Part shown: one piece after another, positions 30,600-40,580 of the stretch
Layout: the number at the start of each line of letters is the position of its first letter
Position numbering within the stretch: position 1 is the stretch's first letter
DNA from: Tepidiphilus succinatimandens
Lineage (GTDB): Bacteria; Pseudomonadota; Gammaproteobacteria; Burkholderiales; Rhodocyclaceae
NCBI RefSeq assembly: GCF_006503695.1
Contig: NZ_SBIK01000008.1
Span: 44,703-108,702 of the forward strand
Length of the DNA stretch: 64,000 bases
Direction of reading: 5' to 3'
Program-made: the position numbers and the translations under genes
Notes under the pieces: generated by a model
What the model was told of the DNA's origin: nothing
Databases searched by the model: none
The model's input: the letters and a program-made list of their open reading frames with translations, nothing else

Positions 30600-31105
30600 A
30601 CGGCGAGGCGCCCTTCGTGCCCGACGAGCGGGACCGGGCGTTGATGTTGGCTACGCAGGAAGGGCTGCCGCTCGCAGTGCGGCCGTACCACGCGCTGGCC
30701 GAGCGCTTGGGCTGGGCGCCGGAGGAAGTCTTCGCACGGCTCGCGCGGTTGCACGCGGTCGGGGTGATCCGCCGCATCGCCGCCGCCCCCAACCACTATG
30801 CCTTGGGCTATGTCGCCAATGGCATGAGCGTGTGGGATGTGGACGACGAGCGCGTCGACGAGCTCGGGCAATGGCTCGCCGCGCAGGGCGAAGTGAGCCA
30901 CTGCTACCGCCGACCGCGTGCCCTGCCGCTGTGGCGCTACAACTTGTTCGCCATGTTCCACGCGCGCGAGCGCGTCGAGGTGGAGCGGGCGGTCGCCTCT
31001 GTCGCAGCCCTGCTCGCCGCGCGCTTTCCGGGGGCCGTGCGCGCTCACGAGGTGTTGTTCTCCAGCCGTATCCTGAAAAAGACGGGTGTACGGCTGGATT
31101 TCTGA
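30596..31105 (+). CDS. nirH: NirH, siroheme decarboxylase subunit
   Basis: Protein of 169 residues with the L/H-type signature SHCYRRPRALPLWRYNLFAM, matching the second half of NirDL. The winged-helix segment GVIRRIAAAPNHYALGY follows the family. The ATG overlaps the nirG stop (ATGA), and the next gene, nirJ, follows after 13 bases with its own GTG start. Confidence 0.9.
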   Translation: MNGEAPFVPDERDRALMLATQEGLPLAVRPYHALAERLGWAPEEVFARLARLHAVGVIRRIAAAPNHYALGYVANGMSVWDVDDERVDELGQWLAAQGEVSHCYRRPRALPLWRYNLFAMFHARERVEVERAVASVAALLAARFPGAVRAHEVLFSSRILKKTGVRLDF

Positions 31106-31118
31106 AAGGAGCAGGACC

Positions 31119-32258
31119 GTGTTTCGCCTGAGCGCCTTCATCGATGAACTCTTCTCGCCCACGCCCGTCGGACCGCGCCGTCGTCCGCCGGGGCCGGTGG
31201 TGATCTGGAACCTGATCCGGCGCTGCAACCTCGCTTGCGAGCACTGCTATTCCCTGTCGGCCGACGCCGACTTCGCCGGCGAGCTCGGCACCGCCGAGGC
31301 GCTCGCGGTGATCGACGACCTGGCGCGCTTTCGCGTGCCGGCGCTGATCCTCTCCGGCGGCGAGCCGTTGCTGCGGCCGGATCTCTTCACCCTGGCCGCG
31401 CACGCCAAAGCGCAGGGGATGTACGTGGCGCTGTCGACCAATGGCACGCTCATCGACGAGGCGATGCTCGATCGCATCGCCGCGGCCGAATTCGACTATG
31501 TGGGCATCAGCCTCGACGGGCTAGAGGCCACGCACGACCGTTTTCGCCGTCACGTGGGGGCGTTCGCCGCCAGCGCACGGGCCGTGCGCGGCGCCGTGGC
31601 GCGCGGCCTCAAGGTAGGGGTGCGCTTCACCCTCACCGAGGGCAACGCCGCCGACCTCGTGCCGCTTCTTGACTGGGTTCGTGCCGAGAACGTGCCCCGC
31701 TTCTATCTCTCGCACCTCAATTACGCCGGACGCGGCCGCAAGAACCGCGCTCAGGACGCCGCGGTCCAGACCGCCCGCTGGGCGCTGGAGACGCTCTTCG
31801 AGCGCTGTCTGCAGGAATGGCAGGAAGGAGGAAAGCGCGAATACACCACCGGCAACCAGGATGCCGACGGCGCCTTCTTCCTGCTGTGGGTGCGGCGGCG
31901 TTTCCCCGAGCGGGCGGCGCACATCGAGGCCAAGCTGCGGCAATGGGGGGGCAACGCGAGCGGCGTCAATATCGCCAACATCGACAATCTGGGCAAGGTG
32001 CATCCGGACACGATGTGGTGGCATCTGCGGCTCGGCGATGTGCGCGAGCGCCCCTTCTCGGCCATCTGGTCCGATGCCGAAGACATGCTGCTGGCACGAT
32101 TGCGCGAACATCCCCGCCGGCTCGAGGGGCGCTGTGCCCGCTGCCGTTTCCTCGACCTGTGTAACGGCAGTTCGCGCGTGCGCGCCAAGATCGGTGCCGG
32201 ATCGCCCTGGGGAGAAGATCCCGGTTGTTACCTCTACGACGAAGAGATCGCCGCATGA
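31119..32258 (+). CDS. nirJ: NirJ, radical SAM heme d1 synthase component
   Basis: Radical SAM enzyme of 379 residues that replaces the two propionates of the didecarboxysiroheme with oxo groups. The 4Fe-4S site CNLACEHC is at about residue 36, then LILSGGEPLLRPDLF. A C-terminal SPASM-like cysteine set is visible as CARCRFLDLC with a later Cys in DPGCYLYDEE. A GTG at 31119 is chosen because AAAGGAG lies eight bases upstream and the reading MFRLSAFIDELF fits NirJ; an ATG at 31086 inside nirH is less likely. Confidence 0.92.
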   Translation: MFRLSAFIDELFSPTPVGPRRRPPGPVVIWNLIRRCNLACEHCYSLSADADFAGELGTAEALAVIDDLARFRVPALILSGGEPLLRPDLFTLAAHAKAQGMYVALSTNGTLIDEAMLDRIAAAEFDYVGISLDGLEATHDRFRRHVGAFAASARAVRGAVARGLKVGVRFTLTEGNAADLVPLLDWVRAENVPRFYLSHLNYAGRGRKNRAQDAAVQTARWALETLFERCLQEWQEGGKREYTTGNQDADGAFFLLWVRRRFPERAAHIEAKLRQWGGNASGVNIANIDNLGKVHPDTMWWHLRLGDVRERPFSAIWSDAEDMLLARLREHPRRLEGRCARCRFLDLCNGSSRVRAKIGAGSPWGEDPGCYLYDEEIAA

Positions 32259-33799
32259 AACCCCTTCTTGCCTGTCTCATCGCGGCGCTCGGCGTCGTCC
32301 CCCTTGCCCGAGCCGAGGAGCCAGCCGTCCTCTATGCCCGGCATTGTGCGAGCTGTCACGGCCCCGATCGCTGGGGGCGGCTGGGGCCAGCATTGCTGCC
32401 CGAGAGCCTGGAGCGCCTGCGGGCGCCACAGATCGCGGCGGTGATCCGCGATGGTCGCCCTGCTACGCAAATGCCCTCTTTTGCCGGGACGCTGGCCGAG
32501 GAGGACTTCGCCGCGCTCGCCACTTGGCTGCTGCGTCCCGCTGCCGAGCCGCCGCAGTGGGACGAGGAACACATTCGCGCCAGTCGCGAGGCGCAACCGC
32601 CGCGTCCGCTCGCGCGGCCGATCCATGAGGCCGATCCGCGCAACCTCTTCGTCGTGGTCGAGCAGGGGGATCATCACCTGAGCGTGCTCGACGGCGATCG
32701 CTTCACCGTGCTCGCCCGTCTGCCGACGCATTTCGCCGTGCATGGGGGACCGAAATTCTCGCCGGACGGACGCTTCGTCTACACCGCCTCGCGCGACGGC
32801 TGGGTGGAGAAATTCGACCTGTGGGCGCTCGAACGCGTGGCCCAGGTGCGCGTCGGCATCAACGCACGCAACCTCGCAGTCTCGGCGGATGGACGCTTCG
32901 TGGCCGTGGCCAATTACCTTCCTCACACGCTCGTCATCCTCGATGCCGATCTCGAACCGGTGAAGATTCTCACGGCGACGAGCCGCGACGGCAAGACCGA
33001 GTCGCGCGTCTCGGCCGTCTATGACGCGGCTCCTCGCCGCAGCTTCGTCGTCGCGCTCAAGGACCTGCCGCAACTGTGGGAAGTGAGCTACGACGAGCAC
33101 GCCGCCCCGGTCTACGACGGGCTGGTGCACGACTACCGCATGGCCGAGGCGCTCGGCCGTCCCGGTTTTTTGCATCCGCGCCGCGTCGATCTGGATCTGG
33201 TGCTCGACGATTTCTTCTTCGACCCGTCCTACCGCCGCGTCCTCGGCGCTTCGCGCGACGGCCGCGCCCAGGTGATCGATCTCGACGTCGGCCGCCCCGT
33301 GGCCGAACTCGCCCTCGACGGGATGCCGCATCTCGGTTCCGGCGTCGTCTTCGAGCGGCAGGGGCGAACCCTGATGGCCTCGACCAATCTGCAGCGGCCG
33401 GTGCTGTCGGTGATCGACCTCGACGACTGGCATACCGTCGCCGAGGTGCCGCTGTGCGGGCAGGGGTTCTTCGTGCGCACCCATGAGAACAGCCGCTATG
33501 CCTTCGTCGACGGCATGATGACGAAAGAGTGTCGCGACGGCATCCAAGTTCTCGACAAGGAGACGCTGCAGATCGTGGCGACGTTGCGCCCCGAACCAGG
33601 AAAGACGTTTGCGCACGTGGAATTCACGCGCGATGGCCGCCATGCGCTGGCGAGCGTCATGGAGCCGGCTCCCGATGGCGCCTTGTGGGTGATCGATACG
33701 CAGACGCTGCAGCTCGTGCGCCGCATCCCCATGAACAAGCCCATCGGCAAGTACAACGTCGCGAACAAGTTGGAACGCTCCGGCGGTACCAGCCACTGA
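32255..33799 (+). CDS. nirN: NirN, dihydro-heme d1 dehydrogenase
   Basis: Periplasmic NirS-like cytochrome of 514 residues that performs the last oxidation to heme d1 and hands it to NirS. The signal peptide ends at ARAE near residue 20; the heme c site is CASCH at about residue 32; a propeller follows with THFAVHGGPKFSPDGRFVYT. It is shorter than NirS and lacks the NirS segment HPGRGANF in that exact form. It overlaps nirJ by four bases and is the last gene of the nir operon, followed by a terminator. Confidence 0.92.
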   Translation: MKPLLACLIAALGVVPLARAEEPAVLYARHCASCHGPDRWGRLGPALLPESLERLRAPQIAAVIRDGRPATQMPSFAGTLAEEDFAALATWLLRPAAEPPQWDEEHIRASREAQPPRPLARPIHEADPRNLFVVVEQGDHHLSVLDGDRFTVLARLPTHFAVHGGPKFSPDGRFVYTASRDGWVEKFDLWALERVAQVRVGINARNLAVSADGRFVAVANYLPHTLVILDADLEPVKILTATSRDGKTESRVSAVYDAAPRRSFVVALKDLPQLWEVSYDEHAAPVYDGLVHDYRMAEALGRPGFLHPRRVDLDLVLDDFFFDPSYRRVLGASRDGRAQVIDLDVGRPVAELALDGMPHLGSGVVFERQGRTLMASTNLQRPVLSVIDLDDWHTVAEVPLCGQGFFVRTHENSRYAFVDGMMTKECRDGIQVLDKETLQIVATLRPEPGKTFAHVEFTRDGRHALASVMEPAPDGALWVIDTQTLQLVRRIPMNKPIGKYNVANKLERSGGTSH

Positions 33800-33815
33800 A
33801 ACGTTCGGGGGAAAG

Positions 33816-33845
33816 AAAGGGCGGAGACTCGAGCCTCCGCCCTTT
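33816..33845. terminator. Bidirectional terminator between nirN and norB
   Basis: AAAGGGCGGAG (33816-33826) and CTCCGCCCTTT (33835-33845) form an 11-bp stem with an 8-base loop, A-rich on one side and T-rich on the other. It sits midway between the convergent stops of nirN (33799) and norB (33856) and should stop both transcripts. Confidence 0.88.
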
Positions 33846-33855
33846 GTCGTCCGGC

Positions 33856-35274
<1,419 letters not shown>

Positions 35275-35706
35275 TCATCCTTCGATGTTGGGGGGCCAGC
35301 CGGCCGTATCGATCTCGGAGACGTAGCGCAGAAATTCCACCAGATCGTCGAGCTGTTGCTCGCTGAGATGGAACTGCGGCATCTGACGGCGACCGGGTGC
35401 GCCGGTGGGTTGGCTTTGGATCCAAGCTTTGATGAACTCCGGTCCGCGCCGTTTATAGACGTTGCCCAGTTCGGGGGCGAAATAGGCACCCTCGCCGAGC
35501 AGGGTGTGGCACCCGATGCAGTTGTTCTCCTCCCAGATGCGCTTGCCGGCGGCGATGGCCGGGTTGGTCGCGATCTGCGCCCGCTGGTCGCGCTGCGGCA
35601 GCACGCTCTCCGTGTGCAACGTCACGCCGAGGAACAAGAGGACGGAAAAGAGCGTGCCGCCATAGAACATGTTGCGGGCGGCGCTCGTGCTGAAGAAAGA
35701 GGCCAT
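35275..35706 (-). CDS. norC: Nitric oxide reductase cytochrome c subunit NorC
   Basis: Membrane-anchored cytochrome c of 143 residues that passes electrons to NorB. An N-terminal helix (NMFYGGTLFSVLLFLGVTL) anchors it; heme c is bound at CIGCH near residue 60; a Met ligand is in RRQMPQFHLSEQQLDDL. ATG 35706 with AAGGAG upstream fits the family start. It is the first gene of norCB, with a DNR-like site at 35764-35777 and TATCCT at 35736-35741. Confidence 0.95.
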   Translation of the reverse strand: MASFFSTSAARNMFYGGTLFSVLLFLGVTLHTESVLPQRDQRAQIATNPAIAAGKRIWEENNCIGCHTLLGEGAYFAPELGNVYKRRGPEFIKAWIQSQPTGAPGRRQMPQFHLSEQQLDDLVEFLRYVSEIDTAGWPPNIEG

Positions 35707-35763
35707 GCTGTTCTCCTTGGGGATTCGGCAGACCGAGGATAGGGAAGGGCGGCTGGCGGCGCA

Positions 35764-35777
35764 TTGATTCGCGTCAA
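35764..35777 (-). promoter_or_regulatory. DNR/FNR-type site for norCB
   Basis: In the minus orientation the site reads TTGACGCGAATCAA. After 22 bases comes TATCCT (35741 down to 35736), a good -10. The site lies in the 86-base gap between norC and the upstream SirB2-like gene, so norCB has its own activated promoter rather than relying on read-through. Confidence 0.85.
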
Positions 35778-35792
35778 GTCGCCCGATTCCGT

Positions 35793-36176
35793 CTAACCGA
35801 ACCATCCCCAAGGCGATTTGCGTACCGCGCAACCCACGATCTGGGCAAACGAGAAAAGGGCGAGGACGAAGGCGAGCCGTTGCTGGCGAGGTGTGCGTCC
35901 GTGCCCGAGGGCGACCGAACCGGCGAAGATATAGGCCAGCAGCCACAGCAGCTTCACGCCGAACCAGGAAACAGTGAATGGAGAGAGGCGCAGCAGGACG
36001 GCAAGGCCGATGCCGGCGGCGAAGAGCAGCGTGTCGTTGACGTGGGGCAGGACCCGCAGCAGGCGCCGTTGCAGGAGCGCTGGCCGGTACTCGGCGAGGA
36101 CGTATCGAACGAGGAAACCGGCCAGACTCAGGCTCACGAACGTGAGGTGCAAGGTCTTGAGCGTGTCGTAGTCCAT
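35793..36176 (-). CDS. SirB2-like small membrane protein
   Basis: Protein of 127 residues with four hydrophobic segments: LHLTFVSLSLAGFLVRYVL, HVNDTLLFAAGIGLAVLL, WFGVKLLWLLAYIFAGSVAL and QRLAFVLALFSFAQIVGCAV. The pattern LHLTFVSLS..GFLVR and LPHVNDTLLFAAG is typical of SirB2 proteins. Their function is unknown; the conserved histidines invite a heme or metal role. It lies five bases after the 432-residue membrane protein gene and is the last of the hemerythrin operon. Confidence 0.8.
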   Translation of the reverse strand: MDYDTLKTLHLTFVSLSLAGFLVRYVLAEYRPALLQRRLLRVLPHVNDTLLFAAGIGLAVLLRLSPFTVSWFGVKLLWLLAYIFAGSVALGHGRTPRQQRLAFVLALFSFAQIVGCAVRKSPWGWFG

Positions 36177-36181
36177 GGCGC

Positions 36182-37480
36182 TCACCCCGGTGAGGTCGTC
36201 GAGGGAGGTACTTCGACCTGCGCTTGCGTCGTCTGCGGCCAGCGGCGGTAGGTGCGCACCGCCAGCCACAGGATGTACCCCAGCTGCGCCGCGCAGGCGA
36301 TCACCGCCAGCCCCGCCAGGCGCATGAACGGTTCGGGGAAGATCAGCCCGGCAAGGAGCAGTGCAGCAGCGAGCGCGTGCATCCTCCAGAGCCGGTCGGC
36401 CTGCGCTTCGGGCGTGATGCGCAGCATCGTCGGGGGGAATCCCTGGCGGCCGGGGCGCTGCTGCAGGTGCAGCCAGGTGAGAAAGGGCAGGATCTTCACC
36501 CACATGCCGCAGATCACCGCCGCGAATCCACCCCAGAAGACGATCACCCCTGCCCACCAGGGCGAGAGCACGTCTCCCGCCGCAAGGAGAGCCGCGAGTG
36601 GCGCCGCCAGGGTCGAGACCATGGCCATGCGCCACAGTTTCCAGGTGGCGTCGTGCCGGGGGCGTTTGCTGCGCGCCTGCAGCTGCAGCGTCTGCACCGT
36701 GAAGGGCGGCACCAAGAGCAGCGCACCGAGTACGGCCGTGCCCGTGGCCACCTCGTTGCCGAACGCCACGCCCGCGCCGACGGCCAGCGGCAGCAGCCAC
36801 AGGGCTTTACCCCAGCGCGCCCGGAATCGCTCCGGGTAGGGCGGCGTGAGCTGGAACATCGGCACCACCGCGTAGGCGATCGCTGCCACCAGTCCCAGCC
36901 CCCACACGCTCCAGGCGCTCGCCACATGCCAGCTTACCCAGGCGAAATGATCCGCCAGCCAGATTCCCTCGCGCTGCGCGAGTAGCCCCAGCCCCAGCAG
37001 CGCCGTGAGGGCGAATCCGGTCAAGGCCCGGCGCAGATCCCCGCCGGCCGGATTGCGGGCGGATGCCAGGGCGAGGAAGGCGATGGAGAGGAAGACCGCG
37101 AGCGTGCCCGTGAGGAGCATCGCGGCCGTTCCCGTCAGCGCCGGATTCGGCCAGAGAAAGGAGGCGGCGAGCAGCAGCACCCCCGTTCCCCAGGCGGCGG
37201 GTAACAGATGCCAGCGGAACATCATCGGCGGCCAGACGGCGCCGGCGAGCACCGGCAGCACTTGGACCAGCGCTCCCAGCATCACGCTGCCCATGAACCC
37301 GAGCGCCGTGAGGTGGGTGAGCGCGAGCGCGGCCGGTGTCCACCGGCTGAGCACCGCCGTTGGCCCTTCGAAGAGAAGCAGTAGGCCGGTGAGCGCGAGC
37401 ATGGGGGGCGCCAGCGCGAACCAGCGCAGCGGCACCGCGTACGGCGGTGAGGATTTGACGTCGAGCGGCTGGGCTTTCAT
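36182..37480 (-). CDS. Large polytopic membrane protein, possible heme-copper-like NO-response protein
   Basis: Protein of 432 residues with about twelve hydrophobic segments and no named family that I can assign with certainty. The motif HLTALGFMGSVMLG near residues 56-69 resembles the NnrS motif HLLTVGGIGSMTLG of this same window, and histidines also lie in WVSWHVASAW, FLTWLHLQQ and WRMHALAAAL within or beside membrane helices. The size, helix number and histidines recall the NnrS/heme-copper subunit I fold. Its ATG overlaps the DUF2249 gene stop and the SirB2-like gene follows, all under a DNR-like promoter. Confidence 0.75.
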   Translation of the reverse strand: MKAQPLDVKSSPPYAVPLRWFALAPPMLALTGLLLLFEGPTAVLSRWTPAALALTHLTALGFMGSVMLGALVQVLPVLAGAVWPPMMFRWHLLPAAWGTGVLLLAASFLWPNPALTGTAAMLLTGTLAVFLSIAFLALASARNPAGGDLRRALTGFALTALLGLGLLAQREGIWLADHFAWVSWHVASAWSVWGLGLVAAIAYAVVPMFQLTPPYPERFRARWGKALWLLPLAVGAGVAFGNEVATGTAVLGALLLVPPFTVQTLQLQARSKRPRHDATWKLWRMAMVSTLAAPLAALLAAGDVLSPWWAGVIVFWGGFAAVICGMWVKILPFLTWLHLQQRPGRQGFPPTMLRITPEAQADRLWRMHALAAALLLAGLIFPEPFMRLAGLAVIACAAQLGYILWLAVRTYRRWPQTTQAQVEVPPSTTSPG

Positions 37481-37770
37481 CGCGCGTTCGTCTCGATGCC
37501 GTTCAAGGGGCGGAAAAGATGAACCTCCACCGTGCCGTCGTCGTGGACATACTCCCGGTGCGCCCAGCCGTCCGGTTCGATCGCCTCGAAGAGTGGCCAG
37601 GGAACGCGATAGAGCAGCAGCCGCACCCAGCGCCCACCTTCCAGCCGTTCGAGCAGCTCGAGCGTGCGCACGAAAGGATCGGGCGGCAGCAGTTCCCGCG
37701 CGTCGAAGAGCATCGCCTCCGTCTCCGCGTAGCCTTCGGGGGCTCGGTGGAAGGGGGGTGAGCCGGTCAT
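37477..37770 (-). CDS. DUF2249 domain protein
   Basis: Protein of 97 residues with the DUF2249 pattern: MLFDARELLPPDPFVRTLELLERLEGG, then a YRVPWPLF segment and a C-terminal strand pair. The fold is TusA-like. Such domains accompany hemerythrins in NO and oxygen response operons, but the biochemical role is unknown. ATG 37770 overlaps the hemerythrin stop by four bases, and its own stop overlaps the downstream membrane protein start. Confidence 0.82.
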   Translation of the reverse strand: MTGSPPFHRAPEGYAETEAMLFDARELLPPDPFVRTLELLERLEGGRWVRLLLYRVPWPLFEAIEPDGWAHREYVHDDGTVEVHLFRPLNGIETNAR

Positions 37771-38210
37771 GGCGAAGTCGCGGCGAGCCGTCGGGCAATC
37801 GCCTCGCGCTGTGCCGTTGCCAGTGCCTGGTCGCAAAGAGGGTAGAGCACGTTCTCTTCTTTCATGTTGTGTTGCTGCAGCATCACGAGCAAGGTCTCGA
37901 GCAGATCGCGCACCGACTCCGTCTCTTCCGCTTCAATGGCGGCGGCAAGCGGCGCGAAGAGCTCGCGCATCTGCGCGTGCTCGAGCCGCATCGCTTCGGT
38001 GGGTCCGCTGCTCATGCCCGTGGTGGCTTCGAATGCGGGAAAGAGCGCCTCCTCCTCTACGAGGAAATGATGCAGCAATTCGGCCTCCAGCGCTTCCCAG
38101 GCGTCGAGAGCCGAGGCGGTAGGACCGGTGAGCAGCGCTGCTTCCACCGCCGCGAAGCCGTCGTCGGCATGGCGGTGGTCTCGGGTGAATAAGGTGGCGA
38201 TCGTGCTCAT
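37767..38210 (-). CDS. Hemerythrin-domain protein
   Basis: Four-helix diiron protein of 147 residues. Ligand candidates are H in RDHRHADDGF, HHFLVEEEALFPAF (H, H, E), LEHAQMRELF and QQHNMKEENVLYPL. The E/H spacing resembles the hemerythrin domain of Ric/YtfE/DnrN without their N-terminal ScdA domain. Likely roles are NO sensing or repair of nitrosylated iron centres. It is the first gene of a four-gene operon; DNR site at 38270-38283 and TACAGT at 38242-38247. Confidence 0.9.
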   Translation of the reverse strand: MSTIATLFTRDHRHADDGFAAVEAALLTGPTASALDAWEALEAELLHHFLVEEEALFPAFEATTGMSSGPTEAMRLEHAQMRELFAPLAAAIEAEETESVRDLLETLLVMLQQHNMKEENVLYPLCDQALATAQREAIARRLAATSP

Positions 38211-38269
38211 TTATGTCTCCATGTCGGGGCTTCCGGCGCTCACTGTAGCGAGGCGCTGCACCCGGCGCC

Positions 38270-38283
38270 TTGACACGGGTCAA
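38270..38283 (-). promoter_or_regulatory. DNR/FNR-type site for the hemerythrin operon
   Basis: In the minus orientation the site reads TTGACCCGTGTCAA, a perfect TTGAC/GTCAA dyad. After 22 bases comes TACAGT (38247 down to 38242) as the -10, and the hemerythrin ATG is at 38210. The geometry is identical to the nir, nnrS and nor promoters. Confidence 0.85.
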
Positions 38284-38377
38284 GAGCGATCGTGGCATCG
38301 ATCCGATGATCGCTTTGTCGCAGGAAACACGCCCGGAACACGGCGGCGAGGGGAAACCGCGCTCCCGGTTTGGAGGG

Positions 38378-39370
38378 TCAGCCGCTGTGCCGGGACATGG
38401 CTGGGGGCCGGTCGAGACGCTCCAGCGCTTCCAGGACGGCGGCGGGTGCTGGAACCTGGCCGACGCCGCCGAGATTGATCGCCGACTGCGCGCGGCCGGG
38501 GAAGACGCCAGTGCGCTGCGGGTCGGTATCGGTGTAGAGCGCGACGGTGGGGACGTCGAGCGCCGCGGCAAGGTGGACCAAACCCGTATCCACGCCCACC
38601 ACGGCCCAGGCACCGGCAAGCAGCGTGGCGAGCTGGGCAAGGCGCAAGCGCGGCAGCACCAGGGCGTGCGGCACCTGGGCGGCAATCGCCTGGGCGCGCT
38701 CCCGTTCCCGCTCGTTGCCCCAAGGCAAGACGAGCGGCACTCCGGCTGCGGCAAGCGTGCGCCCGAGTTCGACCCAATGCGTCTGCGGCCACAGCTTGGA
38801 ATCGCGGCTGCTCGCGTGCAGGGCGACGGCGTAGCATGGCGGCAGCTCGAGCGGCAAGGGCTGCCGGGGGGGGCGGATGCCGTAGTCGGGCGCCGTCTGC
38901 GGAGGGGGATAGCCGAGTGCGGCCGCTGCCAGCAGCCGGTTGCGCGTCACCGCGTGCAGCGCACGCGAGACGGTGTGCCGGTGGGGATAGAAGAGGGCAG
39001 CGAGCGGCTCGCGGATGGAGCGCCGATCGTAGCCGTGCCGCTCGCCGCGCGCCTGCAGGGCGATCAGCGCGCTCTTGAGCAATCCTTGGCTGTCGAGCAC
39101 AAGGTCGTAGCGGCACGCCCTGAGGCGCTGGCGAACCGCGGCGATCTCGCGCCATGTGGCGGCAGAAAAAAGGCTGCGGCGCCAGCGGCGGATCGCTACC
39201 GGAAAGACATGGTCTACCGCCGGGTGCAGGGCAGGGATGTCGGCGAAACTTTCTTCCACCACCCAGTCGAACCGCATGTCGGGATGGTGGACACGGATGT
39301 CGGCGAGGATAGGGAGGTTGTGGATGACGTCGCCCAGCGACGAAGTCTTGATGAGCAGCAGGCGTGGCAT
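38378..39370 (-). CDS. waaC: LPS heptosyltransferase I
   Basis: GT9 glycosyltransferase of 330 residues adding the first L-glycero-D-manno-heptose to Kdo. Signatures are LLLIKTSSLGDVIHNLPIL at the start, RFDWVVEESFADIPALHP, LHASSRDSKLWP and VGVDTGLVHLAAALDVPTVALY. ATG 39370 (MPRLLLIKTSSLGD) is the standard start; the longer frame upstream runs into the divergent promoter. It is divergent from waaG, with 58 bases between starts. Confidence 0.93.
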   Translation of the reverse strand: MPRLLLIKTSSLGDVIHNLPILADIRVHHPDMRFDWVVEESFADIPALHPAVDHVFPVAIRRWRRSLFSAATWREIAAVRQRLRACRYDLVLDSQGLLKSALIALQARGERHGYDRRSIREPLAALFYPHRHTVSRALHAVTRNRLLAAAALGYPPPQTAPDYGIRPPRQPLPLELPPCYAVALHASSRDSKLWPQTHWVELGRTLAAAGVPLVLPWGNERERERAQAIAAQVPHALVLPRLRLAQLATLLAGAWAVVGVDTGLVHLAAALDVPTVALYTDTDPQRTGVFPGRAQSAINLGGVGQVPAPAAVLEALERLDRPPAMSRHSG

Positions 39371-39428
39371 GGGGGAATTTTCGCATACAATGGAAACTTT
39401 GGCCGTGCGGCGGCGATGACGGTCTTCG

Positions 39429-40580
39429 ATGAAGCTTGCCTTCGTGATCTTCAAGTATTTTCCCTACGGCGGGGCGCAGCGCGACATGCTGCGCATCGCC
39501 CGCGATTGCGCGGCGCGGGGGCATGAGGTTCGGATCTATACCGGCCAATGGCGCGGCGATCCGCCTGGGGAGGGCATCGAGGTCGTCCTCTTGCCGGTCT
39601 CTGGCGGGCTCAATCATCGGCGCCATCGGCGTCTGATCGACGCCATCACCGCGCGGCTGCGCGCCGATGAGCCCGATCTGGTGGTCGGCTTCAACCGCAT
39701 GCCCGGCTTGGACGTCTATTACGCGGCCGACCCCTGTTTCATCGAGCGGGCGCACGCCGAGCGCGGCTGGCTCTACCGTCTGACCGGCCGGTACCGCTTC
39801 TTCGCCGCGTGCGAAAGGGCGGTCATGGGCCGCGAGGGTTCTTGCCACATCCTGTTGCTGACGGCGCGCGAGCGGAGCATCTACCAGCGTTGGTATCACA
39901 CGCCCGATGGGCGCTTTCACGTGCTCCTGCCCAACATTCCCCTCGATGATTTTTCCGGCATCGATCGGAGCGAGGCGCGGGATGCAGTGCGCGCCGAATT
40001 CGGCCTGCCCGACTCGGCCACCGTCATTCTGATGGTGGGCTCCGCCTTCGTGCGCAAAGGCCTGGATCGGGCCATCCGCGCCGTGGCCGCCTTGCCGCGC
40101 TCGCTGCGCACCGACACCTGGCTGCTCGCCGTGGGCGAGGATCGTCCGAACGCCATGGTGGCGCTCGCCCAGCGCCTGGGGGTGGAGGATCGCCTGATCC
40201 TCACCTCGGGTCGCTCGGACGTTCCCCGCCTGATGATGGGCTCCGACCTCCTCGTCCATGCCGCGCGCTCCGAGCTCGCCGGGCTCGTGCTCATCGAAGC
40301 CATGACCGCGGGGCTGCCGGTGCTCGTCACCGACGTCTGTGGCTACGCCGAGCACGTCGCCGCGGCGGGCGCCGGCCTGGTGCTGCCGTCGCCTTTCGAT
40401 CAGCGCCAAATGGACCAAGCCCTGGCGCGCATGCTGGCTTCGCCCCAGGAGCGCGCGCAATGGGGTGAGGCCGGCAGGCGCTACACCGCGGACATCGCCG
40501 CGCGCCGTTCTCCTACTTTGGAGGCGGAGCTGCTGGAGGAGATCGCCCGGGAAAAGAGGAAAGGCCGTGGTCGAGACTGA
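39429..40580 (+). CDS. waaG: LPS core glucosyltransferase I (WaaG family, GT4)
   Basis: Glycosyltransferase of 383 residues that adds a hexose to the heptose region of the core. The N-terminus MKLAFVIFKYFPYGGAQRDM is diagnostic of WaaG, and the GT4 donor site is seen as HAARSELAGLVLIEAMTAGLPVLVT (E-x7-E type). The sugar in this organism is unknown. It starts a run of plus-strand core genes and overlaps the next gene by 14 bases. Confidence 0.93.
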   Translation: MKLAFVIFKYFPYGGAQRDMLRIARDCAARGHEVRIYTGQWRGDPPGEGIEVVLLPVSGGLNHRRHRRLIDAITARLRADEPDLVVGFNRMPGLDVYYAADPCFIERAHAERGWLYRLTGRYRFFAACERAVMGREGSCHILLLTARERSIYQRWYHTPDGRFHVLLPNIPLDDFSGIDRSEARDAVRAEFGLPDSATVILMVGSAFVRKGLDRAIRAVAALPRSLRTDTWLLAVGEDRPNAMVALAQRLGVEDRLILTSGRSDVPRLMMGSDLLVHAARSELAGLVLIEAMTAGLPVLVTDVCGYAEHVAAAGAGLVLPSPFDQRQMDQALARMLASPQERAQWGEAGRRYTADIAARRSPTLEAELLEEIAREKRKGRGRD

